Positions 10,936 through 23,490 are shown, numbered from the stretch's first letter. The stretch: DNA of 64,000 bases from Molossus alvarezi (GCA_037176705.1 CM073886.1:3782001-3846000), one strand, 5' to 3'. The notes: generated by a model from the letters alone, not told the origin. Numbers and translations are program-made.

Positions 10936-11793
10936 GTAAGTGTAAATAAATAACTGACGATGTTAGTAGACGATTAAGTTCCAGGTTTTGAGAAAATCCT
11001 GAACTTGACGTAAGTCAATACAAGTTATTTTCAGTGCCTGTGATACTGCTCCAGGTTGGTGGGAGTGGGGATCGTCGAACTGAACCTGTAGCTCTATCAC
11101 AAGACTTACACAAGATCATGGAAATTTTAGGAGCATTTGTCCCTGAGACTCCTTTGTCAGAAATAGAGAGAGAGAGAGAGAGAGAATAAATGAAAATAAA
11201 AGAGCAGCTTTCTTCTTAAAAGGGAAGGTATCAGAAAATTTGAATAAATTATATCAAAAATGTATTTGACCTTATACCCTTGTTACCTTTACATGTTATT
11301 CCTTGATGTGGTGGCACTTTGCATTGTGACAGGAGGGAAGAGTAGGAAGGACTCTCAAGTTTTGAGAGAGCCCAGCAGTTTTGTTGAGGAAGGGTTTTGT
11401 GGTGTGGCTGTTCTCCCCCAACTTAAGGATCCTGAGCAGCTAAACAAGATTGTCCAGAAAGAAGAAAAACTTTGCATGCACCTGACATACTTACAACTAA
11501 GCCAGTTCCCTTTCCTTCCACGCCTGGCTTCTGTGGGATCCTTATGTTTGTACCTCCTCCCTTTCCTTCTCTGACAAGAGTTTGAACTGACTGAGGTACT
11601 TGATCACTGCACCCCTCCCTGTTGTCATGGAGCCCCACAAGCACAGGCTCCTGGCTCACTCCCTTAGCCCTTCACTTGTCACAAAGGAGTATTTCACATG
11701 AGAAAGACATAAGCTTCTGCATAGCAGACACAAAAACATTGAGATATGCCTTACCACTCATTCTCAAAGGAATCCCCAAATTACGGAGAGCAA
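10936..11793 (+). other. Intron sequence with a short (AG)n run
   Basis: Starts with the donor GTAAGTG. Contains an (AG)n run at about 11164-11187. No coding or mobile feature was recognised in the rest. Confidence 0.6.
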
Positions 11794-11808
11794 ATGCCTG
11801 TATATTTT

Positions 11809-12012
11809 TTGTTGTTGTTCCGATAGAGTGGGAGGGAGGGAGAGGAAGAGAGAGAGAGAGAAACATCGACATGAAAGGGACACATTGAGTGGTCGCCACC
11901 TGCACAACCCAACCAGTGCCTGGGACAAACTGCATGCCCCTAGCGGTTCCGAACCCAGGTCTCTCTGGACTGCAGGCCAACGCTCAAACCGCTGAGCCAA
12001 ACTGGCCAGGGC
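11809..12012 (-). mobile_element. Ves SINE
   Basis: Complete Ves SINE in reverse. On the minus strand it starts CCCTGGCCAGTTTGGCTCAG and passes a CATGTCGATGTTTCTCTC body to a T/C-rich tail. A perfect 15-bp target duplication ATGCCTGTATATTTT lies at 11794-11808 and 12013-12027. Confidence 0.93.
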
Positions 12013-12029
12013 ATGCCTGTATATTTTGG

Positions 12030-12262
12030 ACACCTGTTCAAACAGAAATGTGTATCACACATAGACACAGACAACAGTGTGGTGATAGCCAGAGGGAAAG
12101 GTGATAGGGTAGGTTGAGGTGGGCAATGGGGGTTTATGTGGGGACAGAAAGGTTCTTTACTTTGAGTGATGGGTACACAATGCAGTATGCAGATGATGTT
12201 TTGTTGAGTTGTACAGTTGAAGCCTGTTAGGTTTGGTGTCATCCCAATAAACTCATGAGAAG
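12030..12262 (+). mobile_element. Old L1 3' end fragment
   Basis: 3'UTR-type sequence (ACAACAGTGTGGTGATAGCC, GATGGGTACACAATGCAG, then GTCATCCCAATAAACTC) typical of old L1 tails and similar in plan to 9770-9955. Truncated on the left. Confidence 0.6.
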
Positions 12263-13090
12263 AATGAGAAGAAATTGCTTATTAAGAAAGTTTAGAAAAA
12301 ATTTTGGGGAAAGAATACGTTAGAAGAGTCAGGAAGGGTGAGAACAGAAGCAGCAGCCATGGGTTTGGCGGTCAGGACGTCCAAGGGGACTTCCACTCCC
12401 AGCAGCAGCAGGAGCCTGGCAAGGGCACGCTGCCAGGGCGATGGGCTGAGAAGCTGGCATTGGCAGAGGCTAGACAAAGCGGAAGCACATGTCCCAGACG
12501 GTAAGCAGGCATTCAAGGTAGCTTTGACCTGAGGTTATTGACAGACTCTGCTGACCATAACTTGACATTTTCACAGGACATGAGGAACACAGAGGTCAGA
12601 ATGACAGGCACAGACGCACGTACAACCAAGGCTTAGTTGCTTCCCCTCTAACACTGGAAGTGAGAAGGGCTGTGTCTTCATTACAAGGGTGAACACAGCG
12701 TGGCTAAGGCCACAGCACAACTCACAAATGACATTAATAGCTTGAATCTGCCTGGAATAGAGAATAGTAATTTCCCTTTGGAATTTGTAATGATAGGCAA
12801 GTGTCCATACAGATTTGTTTCCTGAAATCATAGTATCTATGTAAGCCAAAAAACATAACCTGATTCTTTATTTGAAATAACCGCAGTTGGTTGTGCCCCC
12901 AGGTGAGTGGCAGAGGTATACACAATTCCTAGACTTCGAAGTACTCCCACAGGTGACTTATCTAAGGAACTTGAGATCAGGTGAGATGAACAGGGGAAAA
13001 GAAGCAAGACCTGAAGAGCAAGTGCTGGCAGAAGCCACCAACTGCAGAATCGGAATTAGACCTGCGACATTTAAGATTTGGGGATTTTAG
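12263..13090 (+). other. Intron sequence, nothing assigned
   Basis: Includes a locally GC-rich patch at 12340-12510 with overlapping open frames but no recognisable protein, splice-site pair or repeat. The rest is A/T-rich intron. Confidence 0.5.
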
Positions 13091-13538
13091 AATAGAATAT
13101 AAAATATGTCTTTTAAAAATATTTAAATAGTAACAGAGTGTCAGGTATAAGAGCAATTTACAGAATACATAATAAATAATAGAATATATATACATATTAT
13201 ACAAATATGCATTTAATATATATATATATATGTGGAGAGAGAATAAGTAGAGTTAAAAATGATCCAAATAGAATCTTGAAAAATAAAACGAATTAATAAT
13301 AATTTAAATTAAGAACTCAATAGACAGAAGTATCACAATATTACACACTGCTGAAACAGTTGAAGAGAGAATTGGTGGTTAAAGATGAACACAAAAGAAA
13401 TGTATCCCATGAATAACAAGTTGGAAAACATCTCAGAAATGTGCAAAAGCCATGGAGGATAGAGTGGGCAGCTGTGATATATTGATAAAGAAAGAAATAA
13501 TAAAAGATGAAGTCGTGTTAAAAAGATAGTGGCTGAGA

Positions 13539-15733
13539 CTTCCGGTCAAGATGGCGGTGTAGGTAAATGCAGTATCGCGTTCTCCCAGAACCACATCCAA
13601 GTTACAACAAAACTACAGAACAACCATCATCCAAAACCGCCTGAAATCAAACTGAATGGAAGTCCTACAACTACGGAATTAAAAAAAAAAAAGCAGCTAC
13701 ATCCAGACCGGTAGGAGGGGCGGCGGCGCGAGGGGTGGCGGCAGCGGCGCCACGGCCCGACGGGCTGGTCCCACACCCAAGCGTGGTGGATAAAAATCAG
13801 GAGGCTCCCGCGGCTGGGAAGGTTCTTCCTGAGGACTGAGGGGTCCCCGTCCACACCAGGTGCCCCGCTCAGGTCTCCAGTGCAAGGAAGAGAATCCCCA
13901 TAACTTCTGGCTGGAAAAACCAGCAGAAACTGAGGCTCAGGGAAGCTGACCTGGTTGGAGCCCCAGGCAGCTCCTTAAAGGGCCTGCACACGGACTGGTC
14001 GGACTCTCTCCCTCTAAGCTTGGAGGGGAGGCAGCTCCAGGGGCACCAGAGACATACAGGGAAGAACTGAGCTGTTTGGCACTGGAGCGAGGGCTGGAGA
14101 GGGGGCTTTCTCAGGGACAAACGTGCTGTAAGAGGCCTTTGTTCCTTTGGTGAGCCCTTCCCTGGGGCGGCAGACAGTCGCCATATCTGGGACTCCAGCA
14201 ACCTGGCTCACACTGGTAGCCCCGCCCTGCTGACTCCCTGAGGCCCCGCCCCACCCCGCCCCACACAACTTTCAAGCCCCCCCAAGCTGTTGCTACTTGC
14301 TTAACCATAGGATTGGCCTGTCTTGGATCCTGATTCAGGTTTTTCCTAAATTCTTTCAAACGAGCAGCATCGGGTCTCAGCGAGCCCCATATCTCTCATT
14401 AAGTAATACACAGAAACAAACACAGGGAGGCAGCCAAAATGAGGAGACAAAGAAACAGGTCCCAAATGAAAGAACAGAACAAAACCCCAATAAAAGAACT
14501 AAGAGAAATGGAGATAAGCAACCTAACAGATGCTGAGTTCAAAATACTGCTTATAAGGATGCTCAATGAACTCAGTGAGGACCTCAAGAGCATAAAAAAG
14601 TACCAGTCAGAAATGATCGCTGCACAGTTAGAAACGAAGGAGGCTTTAACTGAAATAAAGAATAATTTACATAGCTTCAATAATAGAGTACGTAAATCCA
14701 AGGAGCAAACTATCGATTTGGAATATAAGGAAGCAAAAAACACCCAACCAGAACAGCAAAAAGAAAAAAGAATCCAAAAAAATGAGGATAGTGTAAGGAG
14801 CCTCTGGGACAACTTCAAGCGTGCCAACATTCGCATCTTGGGGGTGCCGGAAGGAGAAGAGAGAGAACAAGAAATCGAAAACCTGTTTGAAACAATAATG
14901 GCAGAAAACTTTCCTAACTTGGTGAAGGAAACAGACATACAAGTCCAGGAAGCACAGAGAGTCCCAAACAAGATGAACCCCAAGAGGCCCACACCAAGAC
15001 ACATCATCATCAAAATGCAAAAGGTTCAAGACAAAGAGAGAATCCTAAAAGCAGCAAGAGAAAGGCAGCTAGTTACCTACAAGGGAGTTCCCATTAGGCT
15101 GTCAGCTGATTTCTCAAAAGAAACTTTGCAGGCCAGAAGGGAGTGGCAAGAAATATTCAGAGTGATGAAAACCAAGAACCTACAACCAAAATTACTCTAT
15201 CCTGCAAAGCTGTCATTTAGAATCGATGGACATATAAAAACTTTCCCAGACAAGAAAAAGTTAAAGGAGTTCAGCACTACCAAACTGTTATTATATGAAA
15301 TGATGAAGGGTCTTTTTAAAGAAAAAGATAAAATGTATGAACAAACAAAATGGCAATGAATAGATATCTATCAACAATGGAATCTACAAACAAAATGAAC
15401 AGGAAGAACAGGAACATTCTCATAGATACAGAGAATATTTTGTTGGTTGCCAGTTGGGAAAGGGGTTGGGGGAATGGATGAAAAAGGTGAAGGGATTAAG
15501 AAGCACAAATTCATTGCTAGACTGACAAAACTCAAAGGGAAAGGGGTTGGGGGGGTGGGAAGAAATAAACCAAAGAACTTATATGCATAACCAATGGACA
15601 CGGACAGTTGTTTGGGAAAAGGTGGGAGGGGGGTGGGAGTGGGGAGGAGGGGGTCAATGGGGGAAAAATGTGGAACATCTGTAATACATTTTACATCCAA
15701 CAATAAAGATGTGGAAAAAAAAAAAAAAAAAAA
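13539..15733 (+). mobile_element. Complete HAL1 (half-L1, ORF1-only retrotransposon)
   Basis: A 2.2-kb element with a 5'UTR beginning CTTCCGGTCAAGATGGCGG, one intact ORF (14439-15359), and a short 3'UTR that shares the L1 tail (GAACTTATATGCATAACCAA, G-rich tract, AATGTGGAACATCTGTAATA), AATAAA near the end and a poly-A tail. A perfect 19-bp target duplication AAAAAGATAGTGGCTGAGA lies at 13520-13538 and 15734-15752. There is no ORF2 apart from a vestige at the ORF1 stop. It must have been moved by L1 proteins acting in trans. Confidence 0.93.
14439..15359 (+). CDS. HAL1 ORF1 protein (L1 ORF1p-like RNA chaperone)
   Basis: An uninterrupted 306-residue frame. Residues 1-30 are basic and Gln-rich (MRRQRNRSQMKEQNK). 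About 30-120 forms a heptad-rich coiled coil (MLNELSEDLKSIKK, LHSFNNRVRKSK) that should trimerise. About 125-215 is the RRM with RANIRILGVPEGEE and IMAENFPNLVKE. About 215-290 is the C-terminal domain with PTPRHIIIKM, RLSADFSKETLQARREW and LLYPAKLSF. In L1 these domains coat element RNA in cytoplasmic ribonucleoprotein. The start aligns with the ORF1 start of the full L1 at 39373. The stop TGA lies inside ATGGCAATGA, the old ORF2 start. It is slightly longer than the 300-aa L1 ORF1 here and clearly divergent from it. Whether it is expressed cannot be told. Confidence 0.92.
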   Translation: MRRQRNRSQMKEQNKTPIKELREMEISNLTDAEFKILLIRMLNELSEDLKSIKKYQSEMIAAQLETKEALTEIKNNLHSFNNRVRKSKEQTIDLEYKEAKNTQPEQQKEKRIQKNEDSVRSLWDNFKRANIRILGVPEGEEREQEIENLFETIMAENFPNLVKETDIQVQEAQRVPNKMNPKRPTPRHIIIKMQKVQDKERILKAARERQLVTYKGVPIRLSADFSKETLQARREWQEIFRVMKTKNLQPKLLYPAKLSFRIDGHIKTFPDKKKLKEFSTTKLLLYEMMKGLFKEKDKMYEQTKWQ

Positions 15734-16128
15734 AAAAAGATAGTGGCTGAGAATTTCCAGAATTGTTGAAAGACAGAAATTCTCCGTTTCAGAAAGCCCA
15801 CTAAAATAAATTTTTTAAATTACTGGCCTATACACATCATCATGAAACTTCAGAACACCAACGCTAAAAAGATCTTTGAAACAGCCAAAGGGAAAATTTA
15901 AGTAGGCAAGTTTAAATATCTAGTGTAACCACTGAGGGAATATTTTTAAAGTATAATTTCCAAAACACAGTGAAGAAGAAGGGAGAAAATAAACTCTATT
16001 ATATCCAAACGGCAAGAGGATAGAGATAAAAATGAAATAAAAATAATAAGTAGCAAAGTAATATGATGATAGTAGTTAGCCCAAATATATCAGTAATAAA
16101 AATAAACAGCAACAAAACAGGCTCATTA

Positions 16129-16396
16129 GCCCTGGCTGGTTTGGCTCAGCGGTTAGAGCGTCGGCCTGCTGTCCAGAGAGACCCGAGTTCGTTCCCGCTA
16201 AGGGCACATACCTTGGTTGCAGTTTGTCCCCGGCCCTGGTTGGGTCGTGCTGGAGGCAGCCACTTGATGTGTCCCTTTCACATCGATGTTTCTCTTTCTC
16301 TCTCTCTTCCTCTCTCTCCGTCCCACTCTATCTGAACAAAAAAATGGAAAAATGTCCTCGGGTGACGATAAAATATAAAATTAAAAATTAAAAAAA
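16129..16396 (+). mobile_element. Ves SINE, full length
   Basis: Starts GCCCTGGCTGGTTTGGCTCAG, has the tRNA-like head with A and B boxes, the CACATCGATGTTTCTCTTTC body and the ATGTCCTCGGGTGACGAT tail with A-rich end. A 15-bp target duplication AAAACAGGCTCATTA lies at 16114-16128 and 16397-16411. Confidence 0.95.
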
Positions 16397-16435
16397 AAAA
16401 CAGGCTCATTAAATAAATGACAAAGACTGCTATTT

Positions 16436-16685
16436 TGTTTTGTTTTGTTTTAATCTTTACCCGAGGATATTTTTTCATTGATTTTTTTCAGATAAAATGG
16501 GAGGGAGGAAAAGAGAAAGAAACATCGATGTGAGAGAGAAACATCAACTGGTTGCCTCTCACACAACCCCGACTGGGGCCGGGATCAAACCCGCAACCAA
16601 GTATGTGCCCTTGACTAGGAATTAAACCCACGACTCTTTGGTCCATGGGCGAGACACTCTAACTGCTGAGCCAAACTGGCCAGGG
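16436..16685 (-). mobile_element. Ves SINE, older copy
   Basis: Reverse-strand Ves with tail complement TTTACCCGAGGATATTTTTT, ACATCGATGTGAGAGAG, and head complement CTGAGCCAAACTGGCCAGGG. More diverged than the copy at 16129. Imperfect target repeats (CTGCTATTTTG / TTGTTATTTTG) flank it. Confidence 0.9.
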
Positions 16686-17315
16686 CAACATTGTTATTTT
16701 GGATCACCTCCTCCCAATTCTAGCATTGTGCTCTTTACAGGAGACACTGATAATAGAAAAGATACAGAAAGTATAAGAACGGAAAAAAGTCATATTAAAC
16801 AAATGCTCACAAAAATAATACTTGAGTGACTCTAATGATATAAGAAAAAATATACTCTTTGAGATAAAAATGTGTTACTAAAGAGGCCCACTACATGAGA
16901 GCGGAGTCAATTACACATTAAGTTGTAACAATTCAAAATTTTATTTACCTGGTAATATTATCTAGAAGTATATTCAGTAAAAAAATTCCAGAGCCACTTG
17001 AAATAGTAGGCAATACATACAACATCATTGAGAAGGTATTAGTATATCTCTCTTGTAACTAAAGGATTAAGCAGGGAAAGAAATTCAATAAATGATATCT
17101 ATTGAATAGTGCAGTTAATAAACATGAGTCAATGAGTATATAGAGAACATAGAATCCCAAACATGTTTTTAAACATGCATGGAGTCTTTACAATAACTGA
17201 CCAGATTATACACCATGAAGACTAATATATGACACATTCATTGTCATTTTGCAATTAAATTAGAAATCAGTAACAAAAAGGTAACTGGGAAAAGAACACA
17301 CAATTGGAAATTTTA

Positions 17316-17417
17316 TCTTATTTATTTTTTTGGGTATGTGCCCCTAGCGGGAACTGAACCCAGGACTCTCTGGTCTGCAGGCCAACGCTCCAACCGCCGA
17401 GCAAAACCAGCAAGGGC
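17316..17417 (-). mobile_element. Head-only tRNA-derived SINE (short Ves relative)
   Basis: On the minus strand: GCCCTTGCTGGTTTTGCTCG, GGAGCGTTGGCCTGCAGACC, GGGGCACATACCC, then an A-rich tail. Perfect 17-bp target duplication CACAATTGGAAATTTTA at 17299-17315 and 17418-17434. It ends at the same point as the copy at 4781-4876 and shares its CTGCAGACCAGAGAGTCC variant. Confidence 0.88.
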
Positions 17418-18797
17418 CACAATTGGAAATTTTAAAACACAGTTTTAAATAATTAATGAGCCAAAGAGGAACTCATAATGTAAATTAGAAAATACTTAGA
17501 ACTGAAGAATAATATAAATACTGTGCATCTAGATCTTTTATAGCTTTAACTACTACCATGAAAAAAAGCTAAAACTTAATTGACAAACTATCCAACTTAA
17601 TAAGTTAGAAAAATAATAGCATAATAAAGACAGTAGGAATAATGGACAAATAAGAACAAATATTAATCAAATAGAAAACAAATATATAATAGAGAATACC
17701 AATAGCCCCACTAATCATCAGTTGGAAAGATTAATAAAATTGAGATAAATATTAGGTATATAAAGATATACACACACACATACATATTTGTTAAACATCG
17801 ACAAATAAGAGAATATGATAATGTTAGGGCAATGAGTTTAAGAGTTTTGAACAAATTGTTACATTTCTAGAAAAAAATTCACAATATTATTTAAGAAGTA
17901 TTAGAACATTCAAATTGTACCACAAGAATTTAAGCTGTTAATAGTTTAACTTATTTTGAAAAAGAAAATACAAGGGAACAGAAAAAAATGGCGGCGGAGT
18001 GAACGGAGCTACACAGACCGTCTCCCAGAACCAAACTGGAATTACAACTATAACACAGACAAATCGACGGGAAAAAGCAACCAAAAAGCAGCTTGGAGGA
18101 CCATATAACGAGGGACACTGACTCCATCCCAGTAGGCTTGCGAAGGCGCGAGACGGGGGCTGGGAACCCATGGTCAGCAGCTTGGCAGCGGCCTTAGCTG
18201 GGAGCAGCGCCCTCCGGACACACTCCCAGGTGGATCCACAGTGCAGAGCCGGGACAGAGGCCAAAACAGCCACAGCCACTCAACTTGGGCTCCCACAGAG
18301 GGAGGGCAGACTGGACTGGAACTGGGTCGGGGCACTCCGGATTTGGAGGGCACTCAGAGCTTCGGCTGAGTGCAGCCACAAATGATGGAGGGCATATTGC
18401 TCATTCCCAGGGCTCTGAGAGAGGCAGCAGCCCCGCCCTCGGAGATCCAACCCCACCCTGTGGGCCATTGAAGTGCTAATTGAGGCTCACTAACAACCAG
18501 CATCTGCCCCACCCTCGTGAAAGCCCCTTGGCTGAGCACCAGAGGGAGCTATTGAATCAACTGACAACCCAAAACTCATCAAGTAACCTAGACTGCTAGC
18601 CTCCAGGCAAAAAGCTAGAGGATAACAGTACCTTTCCTGGGCTGGCAACTTTAACCAGGAAAGCAAGACTTGACAGTGGTGTTCAACGTGGGTCCTCCCT
18701 CACTCATCTAAACACAGGAGAGGGAGCCACAAACAACAGAACACGAACACCCACAGGGAAAATTTGACAGGCTCCAAAGCCCACAGTGATAGCCAAA

Positions 18798-19681
18798 ATG
18801 GTGAAACACAGAAACAGAAGGCAAATGAAAGAGCAAGAGACCTCCACCGAAGATGAGATCAATGTGGAGTAATTAGGCATGTTAACAGAGCTAGAATTCA
18901 GAGCCATGATCTTGAGGAAGCTGAACAGTATGAGTAAGGACATAGAGACACTGAAAATAAGCCAATTGGAAATTAAAAACCAACAAGAAGAGATAAAAAA
19001 TGATATATCAGAAATGAAAAACACATTGGAAGGTTTAAAAAGCAGAGTAGAGGAAGCTGAGGACCGGATCAGAGAATTAGAAGACAGGGTAGAAAAAATC
19101 AACCATTCAGAAAAAAAAAAAGGAAAAAATTGTTAAAAAACAGGAAGACAGCTTAAGAGAACTATGGGACAACTGGAAACGTAATAATATTCGCATCATA
19201 GGAGTCCCCGAAGAAGAAGAAAATGAGCAAGGGATAGAGAATATATTCAAAAAAATAGTGAGAGAAAACTTCCCTAATTTGGTGAAGGAAGAAGGCATTC
19301 AAGTTCAAGAAGCACAGAGAGTCCCAAGTAAGGAGAACCCAAACAGGCCCACACCAAGACACATAGTAATTAAAATGCCACAAATTAAAGACAAAGAGAG
19401 AATTCTAAAAGAAGCAAGAGATAAGCAACAGGTTACCTACAAAGGGAGCCCCATAAGGCTCTCAGCTGACTTCTCACCAGAAACACTACAGGCCAGAAGA
19501 GAATGGCATGAAGTAATCAAAGTCATGGAAAACAAGAACCTGAATCTAAGACTACTCTACCCAGCAAGGCTATCATTCAAAATAGAAGATCAAATAAAGA
19601 GCTTCCCAGACAAAAAAAAGGCTAAGGGCATACATTAGCAGCAAACCAGCACTGCAAGAAATGTTAAAAGGACTGCTGTAA
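18798..19681 (+). pseudogene. L1 ORF1p remnant
   Basis: Starts ATGGTGAAACACAGAAAC but meets a TAA near 18868-18870 (after GATCAATGTGGAG). A frameshift follows in the A-rich run near 19110-19135. The coiled coil (ETLKISQLEIKNQQEEIKND) and the RRM/CTD (MRENFPNLVKEEGIQVQEAQ, RLSADFSPETLQARREW) are still clear. The end at 19681 aligns with the intact copy. Confidence 0.85.
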
Positions 19682-19726
19682 GTAGCAGTAGAAATGGGAA
19701 GAAAAATAGAACCACACTAAACAAAA

Positions 19727-22700
19727 ATGGCAATAAATAAGTACATATCAATAATCACCTTAAACGTAAATGGATTGAATGCTCCCATAAAAAGACACAG
19801 AGTAGCTGATTGGATAAGAAAGCATGACTCATCTATATGTTGTTTATAAGAGACCCATCTCTCAACAAAAGATTCACATAGGTTGAAAGTGAATGGATGG
19901 AAATAAATTTTCCAAGCAAATGGAAAGCAAAAAAAAGCTGGGGTACCAATTCTCATATCTGATAAAATAGATTTCAAAATGAAGACCATAACTAGAGACA
20001 AAGACGGCCACTACATAATATTGAAAGGATCTATCCAACAGGAAGATATAACCTTGATAAACATATATGCACCCAATATAGGAGCACCAAAATATATTAA
20101 AAATCTTCTGGAGGACTGCCAAGGAGAAATCGACAACAATACAACCATAGCAGGGGACTTCAACACCCCGTTGACAGCACTGGATAGATCTTCTAGCAAA
20201 AAATTAGCAAGGAAAAAGAGACTCTAAATGAAGCACTAGACCAAATGGATTTAATAGATATCTACAGAGAATTACACCCCAAAACTACAGAATACACATT
20301 CTTCACAAGTGCACATGGGACATTCTCAAAGATAGACCACATGATAGGACACAAACTAAATTTCTACAAGTTCAAGAAGATTGAAATCATATCAAGCATC
20401 TTCTCAGATCACAATGGCATGAAACTAGAAATCAATTGCAACAAGAACATACAAAGACATTTCAACACATGAAGGCTAAATAGCATGTTATTAAACAATG
20501 AATGGGTCACCGAGGAGATCAAGGAAGAAATTAAAAACTTCCTGGAAACCAATGAAAATGAACACACAACAACACAAAATCTATGGGATGCAGTGAAAGA
20601 AGTTCTGAAAGGAAAGTTCATAGCACTACAGGCCTACCTCAAAAAACAAGAAAAATCTTTAATAGACTATCTAACCTCACAACTTAAAGAACTAGAGAGC
20701 AAACAAAAAGAAAACCCCAGAGCAAGTAGAAGGAAGGAAATAGTAACGATCAGAGCAGAAATAAATGACATAGAGACCAAAAGCAATTCAAAGGATCAAT
20801 GAAACAAAGAGCTGGTTTTTCGAAAAGATAAAGAAGATTGATGGACCCTTAGCTAGACTCACCAAGAAACAAAGAGAGAGAACCCAAATACACAATATCA
20901 GAAATGAAAGAGGAGAAGTAACAACCAACACCACAGAAATACAAAAGATCATTAACAACTACTATGAACAACTATATGGCAACAAATTCGACGATCTAAG
21001 CGAAATGTACAAATTTCTAGAAACACACAGTCTCCCAAAATTATTCCCAGAAGAGATAGAAAACATGAACAGACCAATAACAACTAAGGAAATTGAAGAG
21101 GTAATCAAGACTCTCCCAGCAAATAAAAGCCCAGGCCCAGATGGCTTCACGGGGGGAGTTTTACTGAACATTCAAAAAAGAACTAACACCCATTCTCCTC
21201 AAACTATTTCAAAAAATTCAAGAAGAAGGAAGACTTCCAAACACGTTCTATGAGGCCAGCATAATTCTAATTCCAAAACCAGAAAAAGACACTACGAAGA
21301 AAGAAAACTACAGGCCAATATCCCTGATGAATATAGACGCCAAAATGCTGAAAAAATATTAGCAAATCAGATCCAGAAATACATCAAAAAAATTATTCAA
21401 CATGACCAAGTGGGATTCATTCCAGGGATGCAAGGCTGGTACAATATTCGCAAATCAATAAACGTGACACACCACATAAACAAAATGAAGAATAAAAACC
21501 ACATGATCATATCAATAGATGCTGAAAAAGCATTCGACAAAATCCAGCACCCATTTCTGATAAAAACGCTCAGCAATGTAGGAATAGAGGGATCATATCT
21601 CGAGATAATAAAGGCCATATATGAAAGACCTACAGCCAACATCATACTCAATGGACAGAAACTAAAAAGATTTCCAATAAGAACAGGAACAAGACAAGGA
21701 TGTCCACTTTCGCCACTCTTATTTAACATTGTACTGGAAGTCTTACCCACAGCAATCAGACATGAAGAAAAAATAAAAGGGATCCAAATTGGAAAGGAGG
21801 AAGTGAAACTGTCATTATTTACAGATGACATGATATTATACATAGAAAACCCTAAAGACTCCATCAAAAATCTACTAGACTTAATAAATGAATTTGGCAA
21901 AGTAGCAGAATACAAAATTAACGTCAAGAAATCGACGGCATTCCTGTACACCAATGATGAACTCACAGAAAGAGAAACTGAAAAAACAATCCCATTTACC
22001 ATCGCGCCAAAAAAATTACGATACCTAGGAATAAACTTAACCAAAGAAGTAAAAAAGTGGAAGCACATACCCTGTTATGGATTGGAAGAATTAACATCAT
22101 TAAAATGTCCATACTACCCAAAGCAATCTATAGATTCAATGCAATCCCCATCAAAATACCATCGACATATTTCATAGAACTAGAACAAATACTTCAAAAG
22201 TTCATATGGAACCAAAAAAGACCCCGAATAGCCACAGCAATCTTGAAAAAAAAAGAACAAAGTAGGTGGGATCACAATACCAGGTATCAGGTTATACTAC
22301 AAAGCGACTGTAACCAAAACAGCCTGGTACTGGCACAAGAACAGGCATATAGACCAGTGGAACAGAACTGAAAACCCAGAAATGGACCCAAGGCAATACG
22401 CTCAATTAATATTTGACAAAGGTGGCAAGAGCATACAGTGGAGTAAAGACAGCCTCTTTAATAAATGGTGTTGGGAAAATTGGACAGCTACATGCAAAAA
22501 AATGAAACTAGACCATCAACTTACACCATACACAAAAATAAACTCAAAATGGATAAAAGACTTAAATGTGACCCGTGAATCCATAAAAATTCTAGAAGAA
22601 AATGTAGGCAAGAAATTTCGGACATCATACGGAGCAGAATTTTCACTGATACATCACCTAAGGCAACAGAAATAAAGGAGAAAATGAACACATGGGACTA

Positions 22701-23490
22701 CATCAAACTCAAAAGCTTCTGCACAGCAAAAGAAACAATCATCAAAATGGAAAGGCAACCCACTGTATGGGAGAACATCATTGCCAATGATGTATCAGAT
22801 AAGGGGTTAATTTCCAATATATATAGAGTGCTCCTACAACTCGACAAAAGGAAGACAAAGAACCCAATTAAAAATTGGGCAGAGGAGCTGAATAGACACC
22901 TCTCCAAACAGGACATACAAATGGCCAAAAGACATATGAAGAAATGCTCCACATCACTAATCATGAGAGAGATGCAAATTAAAACGACAATGAGGTATCA
23001 CCTCACACCTGTCAGAATGGCCGCCATCAACAAATCATCAAACAACAAGTGTTGGCGAGGGTGTGGAGAAAAGGGGACTCTAATACACTGCTGGTGGGAA
23101 TGCAGACTGGTGCAGCTGCTATGGAAAACAATATGGTGCTACCTCAAAAAATTAAAAATTGAACTTCCATTTGACCCAGTGATCCCACTGCTGGGAGTAT
23201 ACCCTAAGAAGCCTGAAACACCAATTAGGAAGAATATATGTACCCCCATGTTCATAGCAGCACTATTTACAATAGCTAAGATCTGGAAACAGCCCAAGTG
23301 TCCACCAGTAGACGAATGGATAAAAAAGCTGTGGTACGTATACACAATGGAGTACTATGCAGCGGTAAGAAAGAAAGATCTCTTATCCTTTGAGACGACA
23401 TGGAGGGACCTGGAAAGTATTATCCTAAGTGAAAGAAGCCAAGCAGAAAAAGACAAATACCACATGATCTCACTTATATTTGGAATATAA
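19727..23490 (+). pseudogene. L1 ORF2p remnant
   Basis: ORF2 with an in-frame stop in the endonuclease (TGTTTATAAGAG where the intact copy has TGTTTACAAGAA), further stops (TTTCAACACATGAAGG near 20470) and small indels. The RT block is open over 21410-22070, with [38 protein letters not shown] and FTDDMILY; the A of the usual FADD is changed to T. The Cys-rich end ([18 protein letters not shown]) is present. Ends at TAA 23488-23490. Confidence 0.88.

Noticed and set aside
12304..12516. GC-rich patch with open frames on both strands, possible exon or processed pseudogene
   Set aside because: No recognisable protein, no good splice pair, and not in a plausible position for the ABCA-like coding sequence.
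16140..16200. tRNA-like sequences with A and B boxes (also in the other SINEs)
   Set aside because: They are heads of Ves-type SINEs flanked by target duplications, not functional tRNA genes.
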